From Liriodendron chinense (taxonomy: Eukaryota; Streptophyta; Magnoliopsida; Magnoliales; Magnoliaceae): a DNA stretch of 64,000 nucleotides. The stretch covers positions 992,001 through 1,056,000 of the forward strand of contig PVNU02000998.1 in assembly GCA_003013855.2 (NCBI GenBank), written 5' to 3'. The number at the start of each line of letters is the position of its first letter. Position 1 is the first letter of the stretch. The notes beneath the pieces are model-generated. The model was given only the letters and a program-made list of their open reading frames with translations, did not search any database and was not told where the DNA came from. Position numbers and translations under genes: made by a program. This document shows positions 42,590-53,389 of this stretch, piece by piece.

Positions 42590-43480
42590 TTATTCATAGA
42601 TCATGGTCTGAAATCTTTGCTTGCCTTTGCATCTGCGTCAGTTGATCGTCTGGAAATTGATCACTCGCACATATCGCGGGAGTTTGGAGAAAACGTTGCG
42701 ATTGTCCCTGCAATGCGCTGCAACGTGGGTACCCAATCGCAACCCTTCCATTCCCGATCGGTACGAACATCAGAAAGGTACAGCAGAGCCTCTGCATCGT
42801 AGTCTTACGAGGATACTGACCCTGTGATTGATTGGTCAATGCTTTCCCTGATCACTCTAGGAGTACTTGTTTCGCTTGACTGTCAAAGTGGTTAGCTGCC
42901 CTGCGTCATGTAGTCTTACGGGAGTCCACTACGTCGACTTTGAATCAGTCAAGGTACTTCAGGCATCCACGCCTAGGTATGTGCGGGTGGACTTTTTTCA
43001 CCCGATCTGCTGGTTTTGATGCTTGGTTTGCAATTCATTCTTTTCTAAATTGTGGTCTGGAATCTTTGTTGTCTTTTGTATCTGAGTCAGTTGATTGTTT
43101 GGAGATTGATAACTCGCACATACCGCGGGAGTTTGGAAAAAACTGTTGCGATTGTCCCTGCAGTATGCTGCAACCTAGGTACCCAATCGCAACTCTTCCA
43201 TTCCCGATCGGTACTAACATCGGAAAGGTACAGTAAAGCCTCTGCGTCATAGTCTTACGAGGTTACTGACCTTGAGATTAATTGTTTGATGTTTTCCAGA
43301 TCACTCTAGGAGTACTTGTTTTGCTTGACTGTCAAAGTGGTTAGCTACCCTGCGTCATGTAGTCTTACGAGAGTTCACTACGCCGACTTGGACTAAGTCA
43401 AGGTACTTCAGGCATCCACGCTTAGGTATGTGCGGGTGAACTCTTTCCACCCGATCTGCTGATTTTGATACTTGGGTTAC
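42590..43480. repeat. 446-bp tandem repeat, two copies, in LTR
   Basis: Each has CGCGGGAGTTTGGA, CAATCGCAAC and TTCCCGATCGGTAC followed by GTCTTACGAG and GTGCGGGTG. Repeated in element 2 from about 53660, where the second copy breaks off near 54315. Confidence 0.82.
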
Positions 43481-44402
43481 AATTCATCGTTTCCACCTGT
43501 TCAAATGGTTTCTTTGACCGAGACTTTTGGCTTTCATCTTTTCGTATCTTGGCATGTGGTACGACCGCACTGACACTGGAGTTTAGTTCAACTGTACCTT
43601 GAGTGCATTGGATCCGATGATCTCCAGGGAAACCGCGAGACATCGGATCTTATTTGATTTTTGCGTCGGCTCCTATCCAGAGATATGGAAGATCTTCCGG
43701 TGTTTTGGAGGCCGAACGCTCTACTAGGAAAATGGTTTTAGATTTTTAAAAAGATACCCACTTTAGGGAGTGATACTCCGTGGGGTTTTTATTTGCAAAT
43801 ATGAATATTTTTTGTCTTTTTGAAATGGAAATCTAGTTTGCACGCGCCTCCACTAGGGATGCCTGTGGGGTTTTTGGCTAACCGACTTTTATTTTGAAAG
43901 CAGGTAAACATGATGATTGATGCGATGGATGCTGATGCATGGGGATGCATATTTGATGATGGATGCATGGTTTGGCTCATTCTTTTTCAGTTCGATGATT
44001 TTGCTTTTGCTGTGGGTGCAGAGAATTTTGAGCTTATTGCTTGCAGGGTTGTGCTCCCCTGGGGATTTTCTTTTCAATGCGGATGTTTTGTCAGCGGGTT
44101 GGTCAAGATCCCAACCCGTGGTCGATCAGGTCCATCGTCCCAAGATGCTGTTTCTTTGCTAATGAGAATGTACGAGAATGTTATTCGACTTCAAGATGTT
44201 CTTCTGGGCATAGATGTGATTGGGATGGTGCTTGGTCGCCAGTTTTGGTCAAGATTCCAATTTGCAGGCGATCGAATCTGTCATCCCAAACTGCAAAATG
44301 AGTGAGCGGAGTTTGAGATTCCTGAAATGTAGTGCTGAGGATAGTGACAATTTTTGTGATTTTTTGCAAATATGTGGTCCGAATCTTTATCTGAGTAGTC
44401 AG

Positions 44403-44805
44403 GATGGAGATCGATTATTGAAAATAAGGAAAATATTTTTGTGATTTTGAAAAATTTTGTCCGAGTAAAGATCGATATTATTAAAAGCAAGGGAAAATTT
44501 TGTGATTTTGAAATATTTTCTTTGAAAGCAAGTGAAATATTTTGTTTGAAAGTAAGGAAAATATTTTGTGATTTTTGAAATATTTTCTTTGAAAGCAAGA
44601 GAAATATTTTTTGTGATTTTTGACAATATTTTGTTTGAAAGTAAGGGAAATATTTTGTGATTTTTGAAATATTTTTTTTGAAAGCAAGAGAAATATTTTT
44701 GTGATTTTTGAAAATATTTTGTTTGAAAGTAAGGGAAATATTTTTATGATTTTTGAAAATATTTTGTTTGAAAGTAAGGGAAATATTTTGTGATTTTTGA
44801 AAGGT
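44403..44805. repeat. ~45-bp minisatellite
   Basis: About eight units of GTGATTTTTGAAATATTTT alternating with TTTGAAAG(C/T)AAGGGAAAT. It keeps an open minus-strand frame of 15-residue repeats, almost certainly by period and composition alone. Confidence 0.88.
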
Positions 44806-45394
44806 AATTTTGTAATGTTTTGGTGTTTTTTTCTGATTTTTCTGAAATGCAGGGAAAAGTGTGGAATTTTCATCCACTTCCAGCTTCTACTGCCGGTAAG
44901 GCACCCGATCCATTTTATGTCAGCGAGCAAGACAAATCTCACACAGCTAAGTGTCGTAGTTTTACACCTTCGGATGAGGAGATTTTGAGAGTTTTCAGTC
45001 AACACACCCACAAAGTTGCCTGTTCCTCATATACAATGCACATAGACCACGTATCGTCCGGCCGACTCCTTCAGCCACAGAATGAGCCACATCCTCACAT
45101 TTCCCTTTGTCAATCTAGTTTGGGGCCTTACGTTGCTCACAATTCCGTGAGGGTGTGCTTCACCTCCCAACTACCTTGATCCCCTTCATGAGTTTTAGGA
45201 ACAGGGAACATCCGTCAGATTCAACAGCGACATCCAAATCAAGGTTGTCTATTATGGTGCGTTCAACACGAACAGGATTGCGAGGTTCTACCCGCCTAAG
45301 CCTTTACCTATTTAGAAGATTCCGGACATCCGTACGATAAAGTGTCAGCCATGTCCGGAACAAGTTGGGAAAGAAAGCCCCTGAGAAGTTAATC

Positions 45395-45859
45395 CCAGTG
45401 TAGTTTTAGGTCTTCGGACAGCTGTGGGTGAATTTGTGTAGTTGAAATTGATGGTGAAATTTTTTTTGTTTCTGTTTTGGAAAAGTTCCAGGCTTCAACT
45501 CGAGTAGTCGAGATTGATACTGATTTTTATGGAAAGCTCAAAATCTTTTTAGTATTTTGGAAATGATCCGGGTTATTGAACCTTGATCCGAGCGGTCGAG
45601 GCCAATGCCGATTTTTGGTTAAAAGCAAGAAAGGTCCCCCGAGAAATTAATCCCAGTGTAGTTTAAGGTCTTCAGACCACAAATATGTACATAATAGGGC
45701 AACACATTTTTTTTTTTTGAAATGATCCAGGTCATCAGATCTTGGCTCGCATGGCTGGGATCGATGCCGATTTTTATTGAAAATCTCTCGGGATGTCGAT
45801 CCCGACGTAGTTTAAGGTCTTCGAACCACAGCTTATACACATGAAGCACGACATTTTTT

Positions 45860-45948
<89 letters not shown>

Positions 45949-46055
45949 AAGATTCAGTCTATCTTACCCCTTCCTTGATCGGTTGAGGTCAAATGATGGT
46001 TTTTATTATGAACTCCCTCGAGATGTTGATCCTGACGTAGTTTAAGGTCTTCGGA
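45395..46055. repeat. Four-copy block repeat around GTAGTTTAAGGTCTTCGGAC
   Basis: The phrase CCCAGTGTAGTTTAAGGTCT recurs near 45401, 45657, 45808 and 46037 with variable spacing (about 256, 151 and 229 bp). A long AT microsatellite interrupts the last interval. Confidence 0.8.
45861..45944. repeat. (AT)n microsatellite
   Basis: About 41 uninterrupted TA dinucleotides. Confidence 0.95.
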
Positions 46056-46406
46056 CCACAAATATGTACAGCTATCAGCAATCAAGGTTGGAAATTCCGG
46101 GGATTCTTCTTAGAATGGTTCAGATCATTAGGCCATGACTTTGGACGGTCGAGATCACTGTTTGACCAAGTCAATTCTCTTTCTTTTTCTTGAAAATTCC
46201 ATGGAACTTTTTCCATATCATCAAGCCAATTTCTCCCCAATTTCTCACAAGATGAGATTTTGGTGAGATTCCTTACTTTTCCTCATCCTCCTCTTCCATC
46301 ACTTCATTCTTACATGGAGGTATAAGATTCACTTGCAACCACCCTTCCCAAGGAGGAGTTCTTCCCAAGGAGAGGGAGTGAGGGTTGTTTCAACCAGGTG
46401 GGAGGA

Positions 46407-46510
46407 CGGACGGCCCCCTGGGTGCCGCCCAAACCGTCTCTGCCCACTGGTATTTCCAGTGGGTCGGGTAAAGGGGTGCCCTCCCCTTTTCTATATAACA
46501 TGGGGCACCT
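46407..46510 (+). promoter_or_regulatory. Promoter-like region upstream of the PMD gene
   Basis: Plus strand: a GC-rich inverted motif (CGGCCCCCTGGGTGCCG, 46411-46427), then CTATATAACA (46491-46500), then CT-rich sequence from about 46530. The order GC palindrome, TATA, CT-rich leader repeats that of the Tat LTR promoter on the other strand. The PMD reading frame begins 2.0 kb further on, which would require a long leader or intron. Confidence 0.4.
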
Positions 46511-48541
46511 TTGGCCCCTTCAACGTGCAATCTCTCTCTTCTCTTTCTTATACTCTCTCTTTCTTCAAGTTTTTCTCTCTTTTGGTGGTTCCTTGCTCTT
46601 TTCAAGTGGTGGGCCTTGGTGAAGCTTTGGGACAGCAAGGTGGTCCCCCTTTTGTGAGTGGTAAAGGTATGGACCACTCCCTTTTTCTTTCTTGTCCTTT
46701 TTCTTCTTCATTGTCTCTTCTCATGTTTCCTTTCTTTTTTCCATGTAGCTATTCCAAAGGAGTCAAGGTGGGCCCAAGTCTTTTTGGCCTTTTTCTAGAT
46801 CTCCAATCTCTTCTAAAGGTGGTGCATGGAGAAGGACATTGCAAGCTTCCATTTCATTCTTTCTTTTCTTCTTTCACACTCCCTTTATGTGTATGTAAAG
46901 GGAAATTTTGCCATGTCCATCAAGTGTGCATGGCAAAATATCCTATCTTTCTTCATGGGAGTTGGGCCTACTTTTCATGTGTATCAAATGGGCTCAAAGT
47001 GAAGTCATGGCCCTTGGTGTATTTGATGGGCCCAACACTTCATTTTGGGCTCCCTCATGCTCTCTTTTCCTTGTCATTTTTCTTGGAGCTTTCTTTTCTT
47101 TTTCATCTTCCTTTCAAGGTTTGGGCCCATGAGATTGGTAGGGCCCACCTCAAATTTTGGGCTCATAGGGCTCACTTTGGGTGGCCCCATCTTTCTTCAC
47201 ATGTGTATGAACAAAGGTGACTAGCCCATTCTTCACTTGGATATTTCAAGTGGGCTAGATTTCCTAGTTGGGCCTTTATGGACAAGTAGCTCAAATCTTC
47301 CACCATTTCTTGATTATGATGTACATCCTTGTACACAAAGTATGGTGGGTTCCTTGGAATTCCTCCATATAGATGGGCTTTTGGGTCCTCTTTGAAACTT
47401 GTGTATTTCTTTGAGTCATGTGTGCAACACTACACTTTGTGGATGTAGGATTCTTTTCCTTCATGCCTTTTCTTTGGATGGATGGAGGACTTGGGTTACT
47501 TGATCACCTACAAGTCCCTTGAGTGAGTTGTTTCAACCATCTCACTAACTTCTCATGTTTGTAGGAAAGTGGTTCTTAAGAGCTTAATGTTCCCAATCTC
47601 AAATGGATGACTCTCCTTTAAGTGAGCTATCCATGCAACCATAGCTTTTTGAACTTCTCTTGGGGTGCTTGGTGGGTCATCCACCATCATTCTCAAAGAT
47701 GAGTGACTTTTCTTTAAATTTGTGAGAAAGAATGATACCCATAAGTTGCCCAATTTTGTCCCATGCTTTGAGGCATTTTGGATTTTGATCTTCAAGTGGG
47801 CTATGTATATCATTTTTAGCCATTTTCATGATGGTTGGGTGACTCATCAAGCCATGCCTTCTTGTGCTCAAATGGTCCCCTTTTTTGTAAAGAAAATGGT
47901 GCACATAAGTTGTCCAAATTTGTCCTTGCATGGACATCTCCAACTTTGGTTCTTCATGTGGGCTATGTGCATCAATTTTTTACCATTGGCTTCTTTGATT
48001 CATATATTTGTGGGTAGACCACCATGTTGTAATTTCATGGTTAAAACATTCATCAAGATGATGCACATAGGGTTGCCCATGGTTAACCCATGAAGCACTT
48101 GGGTTGCTCTTGGGGACCTATTTCCTTCATATTCCCCACTTGTCCATATACATGTGTAAAAAGATGGAAACATCTTAAATAAGAAACATGGCCTTGGTAC
48201 GAGAAGTGAACCAATCCTTGGCCACATAAGGACTTTGAAGAGGGATTTCTCATATGGAATTGGATTCTTATCCCTTTGATCTCACAGAACTTGAGTGCAT
48301 TTGTTGTCCAAAATGTGTCCTTGGATGATGGACTTTCTTTACCTAGGTCATGGCATGCAACCTTCTTTAAGGTGGGCCTTGTCTTCTTCGATAGGGCTAA
48401 CACTTATCCTAGGCAACACATGGACTTGGACATAGGATTTTGCATTTGAATGTAAGTCCGAATCCAAGGGTTTCCTTGATAATGATTTGGATTTTAACGG
48501 GTAAAGAGTAGAGACTCACCTCGCTAAGCTTGTAGGATTCG
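46511..48541. other. Non-coding stretch before the PMD gene
   Basis: T/C-rich and full of degenerate GTGGGCTATGTGCATC and GGGCCCA words, with no recognised protein. A 295-codon plus-strand open frame (46333-47220) is of simple, Phe/Ser/Leu-rich composition and probably accidental. Confidence 0.5.
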
Positions 48542-50032
48542 ATGGCGGATGGTACAAGAGGACGACGGGTGATCGATGAGGATGATCCGGCCTTTATTAT
48601 CCGCCAAGGGGACCATATGTGTTCCTTGGCTAAGGAGCACCAACCTCTCCCCTCTATCAAGGATCGAGGTACCAAAGATCATTGGGATGACTAGGTGAAA
48701 CACCCACAGCCTTTGCTTGAATGAGTTCTGGCTGACACTCCTTTTGCTGGCCTCCTTACCTTGCGTTTTCATAACAACAATGCCAACCACATGCTGCTTA
48801 CGGCTCTTTGTGAGAGGTGGCGGGATGAGACCCACACCTTTCAACTCCCTTGTGGCGAGTGGGGAATAACTCCCCTGGATATATATGCAAATCGGCTTTC
48901 CATTCCATGGGACAATTATTCCCCAGGTCGGCTCTCTTGCTCCCATCACTTCCACTAACTGGCTATGGCTTGTAGGTGACGTCCCACCTGAGGATGAATT
49001 CCAGGGCCATCAAGTAAAATTGCGATGGTTCTACAACACCTTTGCTACCGTCACCCCTACTACCGAGCTAGAGGCCCTCCACAAAGCACGGGCCATGATT
49101 GCTTACGCCTTCGGGTCCTTCCTTTTTTGTCACGCGAACGAGAGGATCAATCCTAAATTTCTTTGTTTGGTTGAGGATCTTTACCATCCCTACAATTGGA
49201 ACGGGGCTATCTTGACTCATGTTTTCCTGGGTTTGGATAAGACCTCTCGAAATAGCCGGTCCTTCACAGGTTTCTGGCCTGTCGTAGAGGTATTCTTTTT
49301 AACCTTCCCTGGAGACATTTGCCTTCTTTCTTTCTCTGATCATTATGTGTGCCCTTGCCCAAACTTGCTTTTATGACCATTTTGCTCATCTCGCGTCGAG
49401 GATATAAGACGACATTGAGCCACCTCTGTACCGCCATATGCACTGGCATCAGCAAAATCGTCAACAGAACTCTCGTGTATCTGGGGACAATTGGCGCGCT
49501 GACATAGACGGATTGACCATCGAGGATGTAAGTATCTTATTTTTCTTGTCCCTCGTACTGCTCTGTGGCTGATTATGATGGCCTCATTTGCTGTAGTTTG
49601 CTCGGATGCCGTACGCCAACTTTCCTCTCTACTACATCCCTCAGCGTGTGGAGGCATATGATTATTCATGCCTCCGGATCATGCTTTCTGACGCTGAATC
49701 ATTTCAGTGGTATTTAGGGTGAGAGGTTGCTTCGACAGATTACTGGGGTGGCTCGAGTCCCTTGTTCCACACCTCCTCCGGCTGCTCAGATGCCAGCTGA
49801 TGAAATAGTTGATGCTCTTGTGGGCCAGCCTGGGTTTCGCTTCACGATCCCGGATCGTGACTATGACGAGTGGTATTTGCTGTACAGACAGGGGCCTCTG
49901 CTTCCTCCGCTCTATGTTCCAGGGGGTCATCGCAGGTATGCTGGAGGATCGGTAACAGCTCCTTTGATGGATCTTCATCGTCGAGAGCGGGACGAGAGGA
50001 GGGATGATGACGATTATGTTGGTGATTTGTAG
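48542..50032 (+). pseudogene. Plant mobile domain (PMD, MAIN-like) gene, broken
   Basis: From the ATG at 48542 (MADGTRGRRVIDEDDPA) the frame meets TAG (48692) and TGA (48722), then runs into TALCERWRDETHTFQLPCGE, the hallmark of the plant mobile domain of MAIN/MAIL proteins. A frameshift near 48885 leads to WLWLVGDVPP ... ARAMIAYAFGSFLFCHANER ... KFLCLVEDLYHPYNWNGAIL. A GT donor near 49288, an exon around 49380-49527 and one from about 49600 (FARMPYANFPLYYIPQRVEA) are plausible. After another shift near 49720 it ends in a PRDYDEWYLLYRQG-like tail and stops at 50030-50032. PMDs act in silencing as cellular proteins and are often carried by TEs. Here the gene is antisense to the Tat element. 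Confidence 0.82.
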
Positions 50033-50669
50033 CCTGCTTCTGTATTCAGCCTTGTATGACCTTCTTTGCCTTGTAAAACCCTTTTGCTTTTATCTTTCTT
50101 ATGTATCCTGACTTTCTGAATGAATATACAACCTCAATTTGTCTCAAATTGCTTGATGATGCCTGGATGCTTTGATTTCTGACTCATTCTTTAATGATTT
50201 CTGGGAGATGAGACTTCTTAACTGCATGGATGATGACTTAAACGGTTTAGATTGCTTGATTTGGCCCTGTGGGTCCCTTCCAGACCTCAGCTTTGCTTTG
50301 GAGCAACTTTTCTTGATTTTTTGTGAGGCTAAGAAGGTTTCTCATGGTGTGGATGATGACTTGAACGGCTCAGATCGCTCTTTTCAGCCACGTGGACCCA
50401 CTTGATGATCAGATTTTGGATTCTGGCCCTCTTTCTTGATGATCAAACCTTTGATCTTGCTATTTTATGACTTATGTGAATTCTTCCATGGTTTAGATCA
50501 TGATGATCTGGTCTTTGAATGGCTCAAATTGCTTGTGGGCCTCTCTTGATCAGTTTTTCTTCTCTTTGACTCGATCATGTCCATGTTGGCTGTAATACTT
50601 TGTGATTGGACAGGTGGGGTACCTTCCAGAAGATTCTGATAATCCTCAAACGAAATCCGGAATGGATTG

Positions 50670-50885
50670 GAGCCTTGGGCGGCCCTCAGGGTGCCATCTG
50701 CTGACGTTGACTGTCAGCCTCACCTACCAACGACCATGGAGCCAATCCCGCGAAGAGAGAGAAAGCACGTCCGTTACGGGCGGCCCACAGCGGGCCGCCC
50801 AAGACTCGCCTCTTGTGCGGCCTGGGCTGGCTCGTGCTCGGACATTCTTCACAGTCCACTGTCCCTGTCCCCACATTCTCTATAC
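50670..50885 (+). promoter_or_regulatory. Second GC-palindrome promoter-like region
   Basis: GGGCGGCCCTCAGGGTGCC (50678-50696) and the inverted pair GGGCGGCCC/GGGCCGCCC (50778-50800), then a weak CTATACT (about 50879-50885) and a C/T-rich stretch. It precedes the Asp-rich open frame on the same strand. Confidence 0.35.
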
Positions 50886-50979
50886 TCTCAGGTTCGATTG
50901 CAGCCACGAATCTCCCTTTGTCTCCTCTTTCCTTCTCTTTTTGTCTTTTTCTTGCTTGGTCCTTTCTTGGGCAGCCATT

Positions 50980-52068
50980 GATGATGGCTTGGGGGCCCTT
51001 GTGGGAGAGATCGATGGTTCCCACACTTCAGCAATTGATGAAGGCTTTAAAGATGGTGAGATGTCTTTGATTGATGGTGTAGATGAAGCATTGAATGAGG
51101 GCATTGATGGGGATTTAGGGGTAGTGGTTGGTGGAGCTTTGAATGGCCCCATTAATGGCAGCCATGCTGGAATTTCAGATTTGAATGAAGCATTGATTAT
51201 GGGAGAAATGGATGATATGGATGGAATGAGAAGATGGGGCATAGTGAGGCTATGCATCCCTTGAGTGTGGGCCACATGGATGATGTGATTGATGGTGGTG
51301 ATGGGGCTATGATGGACATAGATGGGCTGATCTCATGTTTGAATGGAATGGATGGTTCAGATGATACCTTTGATGGCTTGGATGCTCTTGATGATGGCCG
51401 AGATGTGCGGCACACTTGCTTGGGTGGACTTGATGTGATCATTGATGATGTCCCCCTGATGATGGATAGTGGGGATGCCTCGATGATCTCTTTGATTGGA
51501 CAGGATGATGATTGGATTCACGACTTTATGTTGGAGAGGGCCGCAGGTCCATATCTGACCGTTGATTCTTCGATCGGGGTTGCCGGGACCCTTCTTGATG
51601 GTTCAGATGTTATTTTCGACGGTCAGATTGCTTAGGATGCTACGATTTGTGGTGTGATCTTTGTTGATAGCCCTTTTGGTGGGGAGTATCACCCTTCTCC
51701 CGATCATTGGTCCTTTACGCACTCGATTCACGAGGTGGGCGAGTCTTCTCATGCGGCTGAGGTCGTGACAGTTTCAGACAGCGATGCGACTATATCAGAC
51801 ATAGCCGTTACTGGGGACAGGTCAGGAGCTGTTGAGTCTGCAGAGGTCCCAGCTTTTCCTTCTCTTTCGCCCGTTGATCTTCCGATCCTTGATGAACTGT
51901 CATTGATTTTTGGGCCTTTTGTCCTGGAGGGGATTCCTGTGAGGACTTATCAGCTGCTTCCTCCTCCTTCTTGCTCGCCACGGATGCTTGCTTGGCTTGA
52001 TAGCTTGTCAGCGTATGAGATTCGAGATTTAGAGTCCTATGGCTTCGGCAGTCTAATCCATATGGCTA
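50980..52068 (+). pseudogene. Antisense Asp/Gly-rich reading frame, unknown
   Basis: Plus-strand open stretches 50602-51264, 51234-51635 and 51654-52068, in part made of GATGG-type repeats giving Asp/Gly/Met-rich peptide. The last piece is of ordinary composition (LDELSLIFGPFVLEGIPVRT, then LAWLDSLSAYEIRDLESYG) and runs into the LTR of element 2 at 52071, so it is cut. No family recognised. It may be a second extra ORF of element 1. Confidence 0.35.
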
Positions 52069-53110
52069 GGTGTGGACCCTCGTCGTTTTCCGCGCTCCCA
52101 CACGACGTTCTCGTCCCTTCCCCTTTCGGGAAAAGAAGGAGAAGAGGATGCGTGAGTGCGAATCGCCGTTTGTGCCACTGGCTTGCCTCGTTCTCGAGGG
52201 CTTTATCTGGTAGTCGTGTTTAAGCTGGATGTGTTTAAATGAGTTTATATAAGACCAGAGTCGCCACTAGCCAGTTACTTCGAATCTACAGTCGGCTAGA
52301 CCCTGTAGAAACGTTAGAGAAGGCGATTCGAAGATTCCTTCCTCTAAAATGACTCCTTTTGATCTGCGGCCAGAGATTCGAGGTAAGGGATCACGGTTAC
52401 AGGGTGGGAAGAGGTTAAGCACCCCACACACTGCCCGTACCGAAGTACGGTCTTTACTTCACAGAGTCGAACTAATACTTGAAAGTCTGTTTTAATCCTC
52501 GTACATTCTCATAGATGACATGATGCATGAATGCGGGTCTGAACAGTAAGAGTTTCTAATGGGCAGGTTCCAACAACGGGCAAGCCCAGAGCATACGCTC
52601 GAACTGACAGGTGCTTAATTTAAGACGTATGCAGTGTGCTTGAATAATCAAGGTGCTTTATAGTGAAGCATGAATGCAGGTCTGAATAGTAAGAGTTTCT
52701 AATGGGCAGGTTCCAACAACGGGCAAGCCCAGAGCATATGCTCGAACTGACAGGTGCTTAATTTAAGACGTATGTAGTGTGCTTGAATAATCAAGGTGCT
52801 TTATAGTGAAGCATGGGGGGTTGGAAGAAAAGTAAATGTTGCACTTATGCTAGATGCAAATGAGATGATGTTGGAAAAAGAGTAGCTGGATGGACGGAGG
52901 TGTCGCAAGGGTTGGCTTCGAGTGGCTGGATCAAGACTTGGATGGCTTGGGAGACTTGGGCCAGTGGTCAGGCTGGGCTGGACCAGGGCTAGGCTCTCCT
53001 CACTCGAGCTCTCCTTGGTGGGAAAATGGGCTAAGGGGTGGAGAAGGGGACTCGAACGGACGGTCGTTGGACTGGGCGGATTGTTCTGTTGAAATGAGAA
53101 GGGGAGGGGG

Positions 53111-53119
53111 GTATTTATA
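53111..53119 (-). promoter_or_regulatory. Tat LTR TATA box
   Basis: TATAAATAC on the minus strand, followed by a CCCCCCTCCCCTTCTC leader; GC palindrome 35 bp upstream and TTGACT array about 120 bp upstream. Confidence 0.7.
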
Positions 53120-53153
53120 GTAGCGGGCAGTGGCAGAACCCGTAATTATTTTT

Positions 53154-53176
53154 GGGCGGCCCACTGTGGGCCGCCC
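53154..53176. promoter_or_regulatory. GC-rich perfect palindrome (GCC-box-like)
   Basis: 11-bp arms, GGGCGGCCCAC and GTGGGCCGCCC, around a single T. Contains GCCGCC, the core of ERF-binding GCC boxes. Present as a slightly weaker pair at 42129-42151 and 50778-50800. Confidence 0.55.
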
Positions 53177-53239
53177 GTACGGTCACTCCTCGATTTCCAG
53201 CGAGGTACGGTCGTTCCCTCGGGGCTGCTGTTTGGCTCG

Positions 53240-53389
53240 GTGGGTTGACTCAGTGAGTTGACTCAGCGGGTCGACTCGGTGATTTGACTCAGCGGGTTGA
53301 CTCGACGGGTTGACTCGGTGTTTTGACTCGACGAGTTGACTCAGCGGGTTAACTCAGTGGGTTGAGGGTTGACTCAGTGAGTTTGACTT
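53240..53389. promoter_or_regulatory. TTGACT (W-box-like) array in Tat LTR, element 2
   Basis: About nine exact TTGACT words at ~15-bp spacing, plus variants TCGACT and TTAACT. Larger than the matching array in element 1. Confidence 0.65.

Larger units (their letters stand above)
40916..43640 (-). repeat. Tat element 1, 3' LTR
   Basis: Collinear with 52071-54320. Includes three ~147-bp tandem units (41352-41792), a TATA-like TATAGATA (minus, 42086-42094), a GGGCGGCCC/GGGCCGCCC inverted pair (42129-42151), a TTGACT array (42216-42308) and two ~446-bp repeats (from about 42590 and 43036). The inner boundary is not certain. Confidence 0.7.
40916..52070 (-). mobile_element. Tat-lineage Gypsy element 1 (3' part only)
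   Basis: Starts with the LTR terminus TGTGGACCCTCGCCG, the same as at 52071 and 63948. LTR homology to element 2 runs to about 43.2-43.6 kb. The rest (to 52070) has no gag-pol; it carries minisatellites, a promoter-like region, an antisense PMD gene and an antisense Asp-rich frame. Element 2 is inserted at 52071, so element 1's pol is expected beyond the window. Flank TCCAC (40911-40915) is one half of its target site. Confidence 0.65.

Noticed and set aside
44281..45011. Lys/Phe/Ser-rich repeat protein on the minus strand
   Set aside because: The frame stays open only because the 45-bp unit is a multiple of three.
46333..47220. 295-codon plus-strand open frame
   Set aside because: Phe/Ser/Leu/Pro-rich, from T/C-rich sequence with repeats, no domain, and it starts upstream of the TATA-like box. 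Treated as accidental.
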